Position numbers and translations under genes: made by a program. A DNA stretch of 64,000 bases, from the NCBI RefSeq assembly GCF_963422335.1, contig NZ_OY729424.1, positions 4,030,001 through 4,094,000 of the forward strand, given 5' to 3'. Positions within the stretch are counted from its first letter, which is position 1; every line of letters begins with the position of its first letter. Origin of the DNA: an uncultured Roseateles sp. (GTDB taxonomy: Bacteria; Pseudomonadota; Gammaproteobacteria; Burkholderiales; Burkholderiaceae_C). Of the stretch, positions 15,955-27,175 are shown piece by piece. The notes beneath the pieces were generated by a model. It worked only from the letters and a program-made list of their open reading frames with translations, did not search any database and was not told the origin of the DNA.

Positions 15955-18921
15955 ATGGCAGTGACCACCGTCGCCCAGCTCGCCGCAGAGCTCAACCGCC
16001 CTGCGAGCACGCTGCTGGAGCAACTGCACTCCGCAGGCGTCAAAAAGGCGTCAGAAGCGGATGCCCTGACCGAATCCGACAAGGAGCGGCTGCTGGATTT
16101 CCTGCGCACATCGCACGGCACCGTTGCCGGCGGCGAGCGCAAGAAGATCACGCTGACCCGCAAGTCCACCAGCGAAATCAAGCAGGCGGACGCGAGCGGC
16201 AAGGCCCGCACCATCCAGGTTGAAGTGCGCAAGAAGCGCACCTTCGTCAAGCGTGACGACGTCACCGGCGTGACTGAAGAAACCGAAGCGCCCGAGCAGG
16301 ACGATGCCGAACTGCAGCGTCGCGAAGACGAGGCCAATGCCCAGGCCGAGCAGTTGCGCATCCAGGAAGAAGAACTGGCCCAGCGCCGCCGCGAACGCGA
16401 AGAGGCCGAGGCCCGCGAACGCGAGGCCGCCGAGGCGCGCCGCGTCGAGGCCGAAGCCAAGGCTGCTGCCGAAGCCGCTGCACAGGCCGCCGCTGCTGAA
16501 GCTGCCGCCAAGGCCGCTGCTGAAGCCGCCGCCGCTGCGGCCGCCGCCGCCCCTGTGGCCAAGACCGGCACCAAGGCTGGCAGCAAGGCTTCCGCCAAGT
16601 CGGCCGGTACGCCGGCTCCGGTGGCTGCTGCTGCGCCCGCACCTGCCACGCCTGCTCCGGTGGCGACCCCCGCCCCGGTCGAGCCGCCCAAGCCGACGCT
16701 GCGCGTGGTCAAGGCCGTCGAGGTCGTGGCCGAAGAGCAGCAGAAGCAGAACGATCTGGCCCGCCGCCGCAAGGCCGCCGAGGACGAAGCCGCCGCGATT
16801 CGCGCGATGATGGCTGCGCCCAAGAAGGTGATGCTGGCCAAGAAGCCGGAAGAACCCAAGCCTGCCGTGGCGCCCGCCGCTGTGGCCGGCAAGGAAGGCA
16901 TCAAGGGCACGATCCACAAGCCCAAGCCCGGCGCTCCTGGCACGACCACGACCACCGCCGCCAAGCCTGGCGACAAGGCCGTCAAGTCCGAGAAGCTGTC
17001 TTCCAGCTGGGCCGACGAAGCCGCCAAGAAGCGTGCGCTCAAGACCCGTGGGGCACCGACCGTTGCCGGACGCCCGGGCTGGCGTGCGCCCAAGGGCCGC
17101 GGCGGCCGTGGCAATGACCGTGACAACGGCAATTCTTCGGGCTATGTGGCGCCGAACGAGCCGGTGGTGCAAGAGGTCCATGTGCCCGAAACCATCTCGG
17201 TGGCCGATCTGGCGCACAAGATGTCGGTCAAGGCCTCCGAGGTCATCAAGCAATTGATGAAGCTGGGCCAGATGGTCACCATCAACCAGCAGCTGGACCA
17301 GGAAACCGCCATGATCTTGGTGGAGGAAATGGGCCACAAGGCACTCGCCGCCAAACTGGACGATCCGGAAGCCTTCCTGGAAGAGGGCGAGGCCGAGCAG
17401 GCGCACGAAGAGCTGCCCCGCGCACCGGTCGTCACCGTCATGGGTCACGTCGACCACGGCAAGACCTCGCTGCTGGACTACATCCGCACCGCCCGTGTGG
17501 CCGCGGGCGAAGCCGGCGGCATCACGCAGCACATCGGCGCTTATCACGTCGACACGCCGCGCGGCATGATCACCTTCCTGGACACCCCGGGCCACGCGGC
17601 GTTTACCGCCATGCGTGCCCGTGGCGCCAAGGCGACCGACATCGTGATCCTGGTGGTGGCGGCGGACGACGGCGTGATGCCGCAGACCAAGGAAGCCATC
17701 CACCATGCCAAGGCTGCGGGCGTGCCCCTGGTCGTGGCCATGAACAAGATGGACAAGCCCGGCATCAACCTGGAACGCGTCAAGAGCGAACTGGTGGCCG
17801 AGCAGGTTGTGCCGGAAGAATTCGGTGGCGACGTGCCCTTCGTGCCCGTGTCTGCCAAGACCGGCGCCGGCATCGACCAACTGCTGGAGCAGGTGCTGCT
17901 GCAGGCCGAGGTGCTGGAACTGACGGCCGCCAAGGACTCCATGGCCAAGGGCCTGGTGATCGAAGCCAAGCTGGACAAGGGCCGCGGCCCGGTCGCGACG
18001 GTGCTGGTGCAATCCGGTACCTTGAAGCGCGGCGACGTCGTGCTGGCTGGTTCGAGCTATGGCCGCGTGCGCGCCATGCTGGACGAGAACGGCAAGGCGA
18101 TCCAGTCGGCCGGCCCGTCCATCCCGGTCGAAATCCAGGGTCTGACCGAAGTGCCGCAAGCCGGTGATGAATTCATGGTGCTGGGCGACGAACGCCGAGC
18201 ACGCGAAATCGCCACCTTCCGCCAAGGCAAGTACCGCGACGTCAAGCTGGCTCGCCAGCAGGCCGCCAAGCTGGAGAACATGTTCGAGAACATGGGCGCC
18301 GGCGAGGTGCAGACGCTGCCGTTGATCTTGAAGGCCGACGTGCAGGGCTCGCAGGAAGCGCTGGCCCAGTCGCTGGTCAAGCTCTCGACCGACGAGGTCA
18401 AGGTGCAGATCGTCCATGCGGCGGTCGGTGGCATCAGCGAGTCGGACGTCAACTTGGCGATCGCCTCCAAGGCCGTCATCATCGGCTTCAACACGCGAGC
18501 GGACGCCGGTGCGCGCAAGCTGGCCGAGCACAATGGCGTCGACATCCGCTACTACAACATCATTTATGACGCTGTGGACGAGATGAAGGCGGCGATGACC
18601 GGCATGCTGGCCCCCGAGCAGCGCGAGGAAGCCATCGGCACGGCCGAGATCCGCACCGTGTTCGTGGCGTCGAAGATCGGCACTGTGGCCGGTTCCATGG
18701 TCACCTCGGGCCTGGTGCGCCGTGGTGCCAAGTTCCGCCTGCTGCGCGAGAACATCGTCATCTACACCGGTGAAGTGGACTCGGTGCGCCGCCTGAAGGA
18801 CGACGTCAAGGAAGTGGCCGCCGGTTTCGAGTGCGGTATCAAGCTGAAGAACTACAACGACATCGCCGAAGGCGACCAACTGGAGTTCTTCGAGGTGAAG
18901 GAAGTGGCCCGAACGCTGTAA
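15955..18921 (+). CDS. infB: Translation initiation factor IF-2
   Basis: A 988-residue IF-2 starting at ATG 15955 (MAVTTVAQLAAELNR). The N-terminal helix-rich domain is followed by a long Ala/Glu/Lys/Pro low-complexity linker (about 110-400), a second IF2_N module near 410, then the GTPase domain with MGHVDHGKTSLLD (G1), DTPGHAAF (G3) and NKMDKPG (G4), and the C-terminal fMet-tRNA-binding domains. The extended linker is usual in Burkholderiales. The gene follows nusA by 68 bases. Confidence 0.97.
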   Translation: MAVTTVAQLAAELNRPASTLLEQLHSAGVKKASEADALTESDKERLLDFLRTSHGTVAGGERKKITLTRKSTSEIKQADASGKARTIQVEVRKKRTFVKRDDVTGVTEETEAPEQDDAELQRREDEANAQAEQLRIQEEELAQRRREREEAEAREREAAEARRVEAEAKAAAEAAAQAAAAEAAAKAAAEAAAAAAAAAPVAKTGTKAGSKASAKSAGTPAPVAAAAPAPATPAPVATPAPVEPPKPTLRVVKAVEVVAEEQQKQNDLARRRKAAEDEAAAIRAMMAAPKKVMLAKKPEEPKPAVAPAAVAGKEGIKGTIHKPKPGAPGTTTTTAAKPGDKAVKSEKLSSSWADEAAKKRALKTRGAPTVAGRPGWRAPKGRGGRGNDRDNGNSSGYVAPNEPVVQEVHVPETISVADLAHKMSVKASEVIKQLMKLGQMVTINQQLDQETAMILVEEMGHKALAAKLDDPEAFLEEGEAEQAHEELPRAPVVTVMGHVDHGKTSLLDYIRTARVAAGEAGGITQHIGAYHVDTPRGMITFLDTPGHAAFTAMRARGAKATDIVILVVAADDGVMPQTKEAIHHAKAAGVPLVVAMNKMDKPGINLERVKSELVAEQVVPEEFGGDVPFVPVSAKTGAGIDQLLEQVLLQAEVLELTAAKDSMAKGLVIEAKLDKGRGPVATVLVQSGTLKRGDVVLAGSSYGRVRAMLDENGKAIQSAGPSIPVEIQGLTEVPQAGDEFMVLGDERRAREIATFRQGKYRDVKLARQQAAKLENMFENMGAGEVQTLPLILKADVQGSQEALAQSLVKLSTDEVKVQIVHAAVGGISESDVNLAIASKAVIIGFNTRADAGARKLAEHNGVDIRYYNIIYDAVDEMKAAMTGMLAPEQREEAIGTAEIRTVFVASKIGTVAGSMVTSGLVRRGAKFRLLRENIVIYTGEVDSVRRLKDDVKEVAAGFECGIKLKNYNDIAEGDQLEFFEVKEVARTL

Positions 18922-18942
18922 GGCGGATTTGCCCTCACCCTG

Positions 18943-18976
18943 CAAACCCCGCCTTCTGAAAAGTTGGCGGGGTTTG
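18943..18976 (+). terminator. GC-rich hairpin between infB and rbfA
   Basis: Perfect 11-bp stem CAAACCCCGCC/GGCGGGGTTTG with a 12-base loop, followed by TGTTT. The U tract is short, so it may attenuate or mark RNA processing rather than end the operon, since rbfA begins 32 bases later without an obvious new promoter. Confidence 0.5.
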
Positions 18977-19008
18977 TGTTTGGCGGCAGCCCATGCAGAG
19001 GAATACCC

Positions 19009-19371
19009 ATGCGACATAAACGAGCTATACCCAACCGCGGTTTCCGCATTGCCGACCAGATCCAGCGCGATCTGGCCGAGCTGATTCGCGAGCTGAAGGA
19101 TCCCCGCATCGGCATGGCCACCGTGCACGCCGTGGAGGTCACGCCCGACTATGCCCATGCCAAGGTGTTCTTCTCGGTGCTGGTCGGTGACCCGCAGCAG
19201 ACGCAGGACGCGCTGAACGAGGCCGCCGGCTATCTGCGCAACGGCCTGTTCAAGCGCCTGCAGATCCACACGGTGCCTACGCTGCACTTCCATTTCGACC
19301 GCACCACCGAGCGCGCCGCCGAGCTGAGCGCGCTGATTGCGCAGGCCAACGCCACGCAAGCCAAGGATTGA
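19009..19371 (+). CDS. rbfA: Ribosome-binding factor A
   Basis: A 120-residue KH-fold protein starting at ATG 19009 (MRHKRAIPNRGFRIADQIQ). The family core ELKDPRIGMATVHAVEVTPD and the LRNGLFKRLQIHTVPTLHF segment are intact. RbfA acts in late 30S maturation at 16S helix 1 and in cold adaptation. A longer in-frame reading to a TTG at 18964 runs through the hairpin and is unlikely. It is followed 13 bases later by truB. Confidence 0.95.
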   Translation: MRHKRAIPNRGFRIADQIQRDLAELIRELKDPRIGMATVHAVEVTPDYAHAKVFFSVLVGDPQQTQDALNEAAGYLRNGLFKRLQIHTVPTLHFHFDRTTERAAELSALIAQANATQAKD

Positions 19372-19384
19372 GTTTCCAAGCACC

Positions 19385-20337
<953 letters not shown>

Positions 20338-20341
<4 letters not shown>

Positions 20342-22164
20342 GTAGCAAGCAAATCCGCAACATTGCGATCATCGCGCACGTTGACCATGGCAAAACGACC
20401 ATGGTTGACCAACTGCTGCGCCAAAGCGGCACCTTCGCCGAGCACGAGAAGGTCGTCGACACGGTGATGGACAGCAACGCGATCGAACGCGAACGCGGCA
20501 TCACCATCCTGGCCAAGAACTGCGCGGTCAGCTGGGAAGGCACGCACATCAATATCGTCGACACCCCGGGCCACGCGGACTTCGGCGGTGAAGTGGAACG
20601 CGCGCTGTCCATGGTCGACGGTGTGGTGCTGCTGATCGACGCCCAGGAAGGCCCGATGCCGCAAACCCGCTTCGTGACCAAGAAGGCGCTGGCCCTGGGT
20701 CTGAAGCCCATCGTCGTCGTCAACAAGGTCGACAAGCCGGGTGCCAAGCCCGATGCCGTGATCAACGCCGCTTTCGACCTGTTCGACAAGCTGGGCGCTA
20801 ATGACGAGCAGCTGGACTTCCCCGTCGTCTATGCCTCCGGCATCAACGGCTGGACCTCGCTGACCGAAGGCAAGCCGGGTGAGCAGTGGGGCCCCGACAT
20901 GTCGGCCCTGTTCAACACCGTGCTCCAGCATGTGCCGGCCCAGAAGGGTGACCCGGACGCGCCGCTGCAACTGCAGATCTCGGCGCTGGACTACTCGACC
21001 TTCGTCGGCCGCATCGGCGTGGGCCGCATCAGCCAGGGCACGATCAGGCCGGCAATGGACGTGCTGGTGATGGAAGGTCCGGACGGCAAGGCCGTCAAGG
21101 GCCGCGTCAACAATGTGCTGACCTTCCAGGGCCTGGACCGCGTTCAGGCCACCGAAGCCGGCCCCGGCGACATCGTGCTGATCAACGGCATCGAAGACAT
21201 CGGTATCGGCGTGACCGTGACCAGCGTCGCCGACCCGGCACCGCTGCCCATGCTCAAGGTCGATGAACCGACCCTGACGATGAACTTCTGCGTCAACACC
21301 AGCCCGCTGGCCGGCCGCGAAGGCAAGTACGTCACCAGCCGCCAGATCTGGGACCGCCTGCAGAAGGAGCTGCAAAGCAACGTCGCGCTGCGCGTGTCGG
21401 AAACCAGCGAAGACGGCATCTTCGAAGTGATGGGCCGTGGTGAATTGCACCTGACCATCCTGCTGGAAAACATGCGCCGCGAGGGCTACGAGCTGGCCGT
21501 CAGCAAGCCGCGCGTGGTGTTCCATGACGTCAATGGCGAGAAGCACGAGCCTATCGAGCTGGTGACGGCCGACGTCGAGGAAATCCACCAGGGCGGCGTG
21601 ATGCAGGCCCTGGGCGAACGCAAGGGCGAGCTGGTGAATATGGAGCCGGACGGCCGTGGCCGCGTGCGCCTCGAGTACCGCATCCCGGCGCGTGGCCTGA
21701 TCGGCTTCACCAACGAGTTCCTGAACCTGACCCGCGGTTCGGGCCTGATCAGCAATATCTTCGACGGCTATGAGGCCCACAAGGGCGACATCGCCAGCCG
21801 CAAGAACGGCGTGCTGATCTCGATGGACGCCGGTGAAATCTTCACCTACGCCCTGGGCAAGCTGGACGACCGCGGCCGCATGTTCGTCAAGCCCAATGAC
21901 CCGGTCTATGAAGGCATGATCGTCGGCATCCACAACCGTGACAACGACCTGGTGGTCAATGCCACGCGCACCAAGCAGCTGACCAACTTCCGCGTCAGCG
22001 GCAAGGAAGACGCGATCAAGGTGACGCCGCCGATCGACCTGACCCTGGAGTACGGCGTCGAGTTCATCGAGGACGATGAGCTGGTCGAGATCACGCCCAA
22101 GAGCGTGCGTCTGCGCAAGCGCCACCTGACCGAGAACGAACGCAAGCGAGCTTCGCGCTCCTAA
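20338..22164 (+). CDS. typA: Translational GTPase TypA/BipA
   Basis: A 608-residue ribosome-binding GTPase. G1 is AHVDHGKTTMVDQLL, the switch region ERERGITILAKN, G3 DTPGHADFGGEVERAL and G4 VNKVDKPGA; the C-terminal half has the EF-G-like domains and the BipA-specific end with GVEFIEDDELVEITP. It aids 50S assembly and growth under stress. It is the last gene of the rimP operon. Confidence 0.95.
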
Positions 22165-22247
22165 AAGAGCGCAAAGCTCGCTGCGCGAGTGGACTGCGCT
22201 CCCTCCAGCCTCCCTCCGAGAGGGGGGCTCTAGCTAGATAGTTGCCC

Positions 22248-22266
22248 GCGACCCCTCTGGGGTCGC
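22248..22266 (+). terminator. Hairpin after typA
   Basis: Perfect 8-bp stem GCGACCCC/GGGGTCGC with a three-base loop, followed by TCTCAATTCC. It lies 84 bases past the typA stop and just before the next gene, and probably ends the rimP operon, though its U tract is poor. Confidence 0.5.
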
Positions 22267-22281
22267 TCTCAATTCCTGAGC

Positions 22282-23184
22282 ATGACGCATCGCAAGGCTG
22301 TGTTTCTGATGGTGCTGGTCACCCTTCTGTGGAGCACGGCGGGTGTCATCTCGCGCCATCTGGATGGTGCGCGCAGCTTCGAGGTCACCTTCTGGCGCAG
22401 CGCCTTCAATGCGCTGGCGCTGATCATGGCGCTGTCTTTCATGCGGGGCGCGGCCTTGTGGGGCCAGCTCTTGCGGGCACCCAGGCAGGTCTGGATCTCG
22501 GGCCTGTGCTGGTCGGTGATGTTCACCGCCTTCATGGTGGCCATCACCCTGACCAAGGTCGCCAATGTGCTGGTGACGATGGCGCTGGGGCCCCTGATCA
22601 CCGCGCTCTTTTCGCGCGTGTTCCTCAAGCACCATCTGCCGCTGCGCACCTGGGTCGCCATTCTGGTGGCCACGCTGGGCATAGGCTGGATGTTCGGCCA
22701 CGAGGCCGGCGGCGGCGATGCGCAATCGCTGCTGGGCGTGCTGGTGGCGCTGGCGGTGCCCTTGTCGGCGGCCGTCAACTGGACGCTGCTGCAGCATATT
22801 TCGCACGGCAAGGGCGATCCCGAAGCCAGCGATGAGTCGCCTATCGACATGCTGCCCGCGGTGCTGCTGGGCGCGCTGATCTCGGCCCTGAGCGTGCTGC
22901 CGCTGGCCTGGCCCTTCCAGGCCTCGATGCATGATCTGTCACTGCTGGCTCTGCTGGGCTTCTTCCAGCTGGCCCTGCCTTGCCTGGTCGTGGTCAGGCT
23001 GACCCGCACCCTGCCCGGTCCCGAGATTTCGCTGCTGGGCCAGCTGGAGGTGCTGTTTGGCGTGCTCTGGGCCTGGGCCTGGGGCGGCGAGCAACTGAGC
23101 CAGGCCACCCTGGTGGGCGGGCTGATGGTGCTGGGCGCCCTGGCGGCCAACGAAGCGCTGGCCCTGCGCCGGCGCGCCCACTGA
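22282..23184 (+). CDS. DMT-superfamily (EamA) transporter
   Basis: A 300-residue membrane protein with about ten helices in two EamA repeats; the N-terminus VFLMVLVTLLWSTAGVISRH and the second-repeat LLGQLEVLFGVLWAWAWGGE are typical. Such proteins export amino acids, metabolites or drugs across the inner membrane. The substrate is unknown. The gene stands between typA and the hydrolase gene with a 33-base gap to the latter. Confidence 0.85.
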   Translation: MTHRKAVFLMVLVTLLWSTAGVISRHLDGARSFEVTFWRSAFNALALIMALSFMRGAALWGQLLRAPRQVWISGLCWSVMFTAFMVAITLTKVANVLVTMALGPLITALFSRVFLKHHLPLRTWVAILVATLGIGWMFGHEAGGGDAQSLLGVLVALAVPLSAAVNWTLLQHISHGKGDPEASDESPIDMLPAVLLGALISALSVLPLAWPFQASMHDLSLLALLGFFQLALPCLVVVRLTRTLPGPEISLLGQLEVLFGVLWAWAWGGEQLSQATLVGGLMVLGALAANEALALRRRAH

Positions 23185-23217
23185 TATTCTTTTCGATTTT
23201 CGCTGGAGACTTCGCCC

Positions 23218-24336
23218 ATGACGGCTTCGCTGATTCCCGCCCTGAGCTCTGACGGTCAGGTGCTTGCCACGGTCAATGGCTGTCTGGGGGTGATCACCCT
23301 GAACCGGGCGAACGCGCTGAATGCGCTGTCGCTGGCGATGATCCGCGACATGACGGCGTTGCTGAAGCACTGGGCGCAGGCACCGCAGATCCAGGCCGTG
23401 GTCGTGCTGGGGGCAGGGCGCGAAGGCAAGCCACCGGCCTTCTGTGCCGGCGGTGACATCCGCTTCTTCCACCAGGCAGCGCTCGCCGGTGATGATGCCC
23501 TGGAAGACTTCTTCACCGAGGAGTACGCGCTCAACCACCTGATCCACAACCTCACCAAACCCTATATCGCCCTGATGGACGGTGTGGTGATGGGCGGCGG
23601 CATGGGTATCAGCCAGGGCGCCAAGCTGCGCGTGCTCAACGAGCGCAGCAAGCTGGCCATGCCCGAGACGAATATCGGCCTGTTCCCCGATGTCGGTGGC
23701 GGCTGGTTCCTGGGCCAGTGCCCGGGGCGCACCGGCGAATGGCTGGCGCTGGCGGGTGCCGCCATCGGCGCTGGCGACGCCATTGCGCTGGACCTGGGCG
23801 ATGTCTTCGTGCCCGCCAGCGCCTGGACGGCGATGCTGGATGATCTGCTCAAGGGCGACCAGCCGAGCGCCGAGCATGTGGTGGCCACGGTGATGTCGCA
23901 TGCCGAGCTGGCCCCGGCGGCCGAGCAGCCCAGCCATCGCACGGCGATAGACAAGCACTTCGCCGCCCCCTCGCTGCCCGAGATCATGGCTTCGCTGGCG
24001 GCCGCCGGCGATGAGTGGAGCGCACACACGCTGGCCCTCTTGAACAAGCGTTCGCCGCTGATGATGGCCGTGACCCTGGAGCAGCTCAAGCGCGCCCGCA
24101 GGCTGAGCCTGGCCGAAGACCTGCGCATGGAGCGGGATCTGGTGCACCGCTGCTTCCATCTGCGCCCCGGTGCCGCCAGCGAGACGGTGGAAGGCATACG
24201 TGCGCTGGCCGTGGACAAGGACCATGCGCCGCGCTGGAACCCGGCCCGCGTCGAGGACGTCAGCGCCGCAATGGTGGCAGCCTTTTTCGAGAGCCCCTGG
24301 ACGCCAGACACCCATCCGCTGCGCGAGCTGAAGTAG
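23218..24336 (+). CDS. 3-hydroxyisobutyryl-CoA hydrolase-like (crotonase superfamily)
   Basis: A 372-residue crotonase-fold protein. The oxyanion-hole segments are FCAGGDIRFF and VMGGGMGISQGA. Glu150 and Asp158 in PETNIGLFPDVGGG correspond in identity and spacing to the catalytic pair of human HIBCH. The enzyme frees 3-hydroxyisobutyrate from its CoA ester in valine breakdown. No other valine genes are adjacent, so specificity is taken from family resemblance only. Confidence 0.85.
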   Translation: MTASLIPALSSDGQVLATVNGCLGVITLNRANALNALSLAMIRDMTALLKHWAQAPQIQAVVVLGAGREGKPPAFCAGGDIRFFHQAALAGDDALEDFFTEEYALNHLIHNLTKPYIALMDGVVMGGGMGISQGAKLRVLNERSKLAMPETNIGLFPDVGGGWFLGQCPGRTGEWLALAGAAIGAGDAIALDLGDVFVPASAWTAMLDDLLKGDQPSAEHVVATVMSHAELAPAAEQPSHRTAIDKHFAAPSLPEIMASLAAAGDEWSAHTLALLNKRSPLMMAVTLEQLKRARRLSLAEDLRMERDLVHRCFHLRPGAASETVEGIRALAVDKDHAPRWNPARVEDVSAAMVAAFFESPWTPDTHPLRELK

Positions 24337-24482
24337 CTGGCCGAGGGCCAGGTCTTGCAGCGCCGGTCGCTCAAGGCACAATATGTGGGCGCTTGATCCG
24401 AGCGCGATGCCGGGAGCCGCCGGGCCTTGATGGGCACTGCGGGTCTGCCGGCTTTTCGCCCACCGCCAGCGAGAGACCGCCC

Positions 24483-26171
24483 ATGCTCAGCTCACAGCCG
24501 TCCGACATCGAGATCGCGCAAGCCGCCACGCTCCAGAAATTGATTCCGCTGGCCGCCCGCCGTCTCGGTATTCCCGAGGAGGAGCTGTCGCCCTACGGCC
24601 ACTACAAGGCCAAGCTGAGCCTGCAGCACATCGCCAGCCTCAAGGCCAGGCCCGACGGGCATCTGGTGCTGGTCACGGCGATCACACCGACCCCACCCGG
24701 CGAGGGCAAGACCACCACTACGGTGGGCCTGGGGGACGGCCTGAACCTGATAGGCAAGAACACCATCATCTGTCTGCGCGAGCCCTCTCTGGGGCCCTGC
24801 TTCGGCATGAAGGGCGGGGCGGCCGGCGGCGGCCATGCCCAGGTGGTGCCGATGGAAGACATCAATCTGCACTTCACCGGCGACTTCCACGCCATTGCGC
24901 TGGCCAACAACCTGCTCGCGGCGTTGATCGACAACCACATCCACCACGGCAATGCGCTGGGCATCGACGTGCGTCGCATCAGCTGGAAGCGCGTGGTGGA
25001 CATGAACGATCGCGCACTGCGCGACATCATCGTGGGCCTGGGCGGCCCGGGCAATGGCTATCCGCGGCAGGACGGCTTCGACATCGTCGTGGCCAGCGAG
25101 GTCATGGCCATCCTGTGCCTGGCCACCTCGCTGACCGATCTGAAGCGGCGGCTGGGCAGCATCGTGATCGGCTACACCGGCGACAAGCAGCCGGTGACGG
25201 CCCGCCAGTTGCAGGCTGACGGTGCCATGGCCGCGCTCTTGAAGGATGCGCTGGCCCCGAACCTGGTGCAGACCCTGGGCGGTAATCTGGCTTTCATCCA
25301 TGGCGGGCCGTTCGCCAATATTGCCCACGGCTGCAACTCGGTGATGGCCACGCAGGCGGCCCTGAAGCTGGCCGACTATGTGGTCACCGAGGCCGGCTTC
25401 GGCGCCGACCTGGGGGCCGAGAAGTTCATCGACATCAAGTGCCGCAAGGCCGGCCTGCGGCCTTCAGCCGCGGTGCTGGTGGCCACCGTGCGGGCGCTGC
25501 AGTACCACGGTGGCGCCGATCCCAAGCTGGCATCCAGCGCCACGCTGGAGACCCTGCGCAAGGGCCTGGGCAATCTGGACCGCCACGTCGAGAACGTGCG
25601 AACGCACTACGGCCTGCCCTGTATCGTCTCGATCAACCGCTTCAGCAGCGACGCGCCCGAGGAGATCGCGCTCATCGAGGCCCACTGCGCCGCCCTGGGC
25701 GTGCGCTGCGTGCTGGCCACGCACTGGTCGGATGGCGGCGCCGGTGCGCAGGACCTGGCCCATGCGGTGGTGGCAGCCTGCGAGAGCGGCGCGGCCCAGA
25801 CCGGCTTTCTGTATGACGACGAGCTGGGGCTGCTCGACAAGATACGCACCGTGGCCACCAAGATCTACCGTGCCGCCGAGATCACGGCTGACCCCAAGGT
25901 GCTGAGCCAGCTCAGCGAATGGGAGGCGCTGGGCTACGGCCACCTGCCGGTGTGCATTGCCAAGACCCAGTATTCGTTCAGCGCCGACCCCAAGCTGCGT
26001 GCGGCGCCCAGCGGCCACACGCTGAATGTGCGCGAGGTCAGGCTGGCGGCGGGGGCCGAGTTCATCGTCGCCGTCTGTGGCGACATCATGACCATGCCGG
26101 GCCTGCCCAAGGCGCCATCGGCGCAGCGCATCGATGTGGACGGGCAGGGGCGTATTTCGGGGTTGTTCTAA
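24483..26171 (+). CDS. fhs: Formate--tetrahydrofolate ligase
   Basis: A 562-residue enzyme starting at ATG 24483. It has the P-loop TPTPPGEGKTTTTVGLGDGL, then LREPSLGPCFGMKGGAAGGG, and ends in DGQGRISGLF, all characteristic of FTHFS. It makes 10-formyl-THF from formate and THF with ATP, feeding one-carbon metabolism or recovering formate. Many betaproteobacteria lack it and use FolD only, so it adds formate assimilation capacity. The 146-base upstream region holds no obvious riboswitch. Confidence 0.95.
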   Translation: MLSSQPSDIEIAQAATLQKLIPLAARRLGIPEEELSPYGHYKAKLSLQHIASLKARPDGHLVLVTAITPTPPGEGKTTTTVGLGDGLNLIGKNTIICLREPSLGPCFGMKGGAAGGGHAQVVPMEDINLHFTGDFHAIALANNLLAALIDNHIHHGNALGIDVRRISWKRVVDMNDRALRDIIVGLGGPGNGYPRQDGFDIVVASEVMAILCLATSLTDLKRRLGSIVIGYTGDKQPVTARQLQADGAMAALLKDALAPNLVQTLGGNLAFIHGGPFANIAHGCNSVMATQAALKLADYVVTEAGFGADLGAEKFIDIKCRKAGLRPSAAVLVATVRALQYHGGADPKLASSATLETLRKGLGNLDRHVENVRTHYGLPCIVSINRFSSDAPEEIALIEAHCAALGVRCVLATHWSDGGAGAQDLAHAVVAACESGAAQTGFLYDDELGLLDKIRTVATKIYRAAEITADPKVLSQLSEWEALGYGHLPVCIAKTQYSFSADPKLRAAPSGHTLNVREVRLAAGAEFIVAVCGDIMTMPGLPKAPSAQRIDVDGQGRISGLF

Positions 26172-26290
26172 ACACTTGACGTTTGTCGTCGGCTGTTGCG
26201 GCCTGTGCGCGCGGGCCTGCAGCCTGTCGATTTGCTGCTGCCTTGCACTCGGCATTTGAATACGCTGAGGGCTTCTCGAAGGAAAGCCCC

Positions 26291-27175
26291 ATGCTCAGCA
26301 TTCAAAACGTGGTGAAGACCTATGGCCCCAAGCTCCGGGCCGTGGACGGTGTGTCACTGCAACTCAAGCCCGGCGTGCTTGGCCTGATCGGCCACAACGG
26401 CGCCGGCAAGACCACGCTGATGCAGATGATTGCCACCTTGGCCAGGCCCAGCAGCGGGCAGATCCTGCTCGATGGCCAGGACATCGCGAAGAAGGCCGAA
26501 CTGATGCGCCGCCGCCTGGGCTATCTGCCGCAGGACTTCGGCGTCTACCCGCACCTGACGGCGCTGGAGTTCCTGCAGTACTTCGCTGCGCTGAAGGGCG
26601 TGCGCGACCCGGCGCGCATCCGGCGCCTGCTGGAGCTGGTGAATCTGCACGAGCACGCCAAGCGCCTGGCGTCCAGCTTCTCGGGCGGCATGCGCCAGCG
26701 CCTAGGCATCGCGCAAGCGCTGCTGAACGACCCGGATGTGTTGATCGTCGATGAGCCCACCGCCGGGCTGGACCCGGAAGAGCGGCTGCGCTTTCGCCAT
26801 CTGTTGAGCGAGATCGGTTTTTCGAAGCTGGTCATCGTCTCCACCCACATCGTGTCCGATATCGAGAACATGGCTCAGCACCTGGCCATCATGCGCCAGG
26901 GCAGGCTGATCGCCTTCGAGACGCCGGAGGTGATCTTGCAGCGGGCCCAGGGTCAGGTCTGGACGGCCGAGCTGGAGCTCGGGGCCTACGAGGCGCTGCG
27001 CGGCCAGGTCCAGGTGCTGCATGCGCAGCGCCAGGGGCGGCTGATCAGCGTGCGCATGTCTCATGAGCGCCGCCCCTGCGATGGCGCCCGTGCGGTCGAG
27101 CCCAGCCTGGAAGAAGCGCTGATGTCACAGCGCTATGCGCTGCAGCAACACCGCCCGCTGGGCCTCGCGGCATGA
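26291..27175 (+). CDS. ABC transporter ATP-binding protein
   Basis: A 294-residue ATPase starting at ATG 26291 after GAAGGAAAG. Walker A is GHNGAGKTT, the signature SFSGGMRQRLGIAQAL, Walker B VLIVDEPTAGLDPEE, and the switch His is in VSTHIVSD. The C-terminal extension (about 225-294) is typical of ABC-2-type exporters. It overlaps the following membrane-protein gene by four bases, so the two form one transporter. Confidence 0.9.
   Translation: MLSIQNVVKTYGPKLRAVDGVSLQLKPGVLGLIGHNGAGKTTLMQMIATLARPSSGQILLDGQDIAKKAELMRRRLGYLPQDFGVYPHLTALEFLQYFAALKGVRDPARIRRLLELVNLHEHAKRLASSFSGGMRQRLGIAQALLNDPDVLIVDEPTAGLDPEERLRFRHLLSEIGFSKLVIVSTHIVSDIENMAQHLAIMRQGRLIAFETPEVILQRAQGQVWTAELELGAYEALRGQVQVLHAQRQGRLISVRMSHERRPCDGARAVEPSLEEALMSQRYALQQHRPLGLAA

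Noticed and set aside
24337..24482. A folate or formate riboswitch before fhs
   Set aside because: The 146-base region is GC-rich with local hairpins, but I could not match any known aptamer core.
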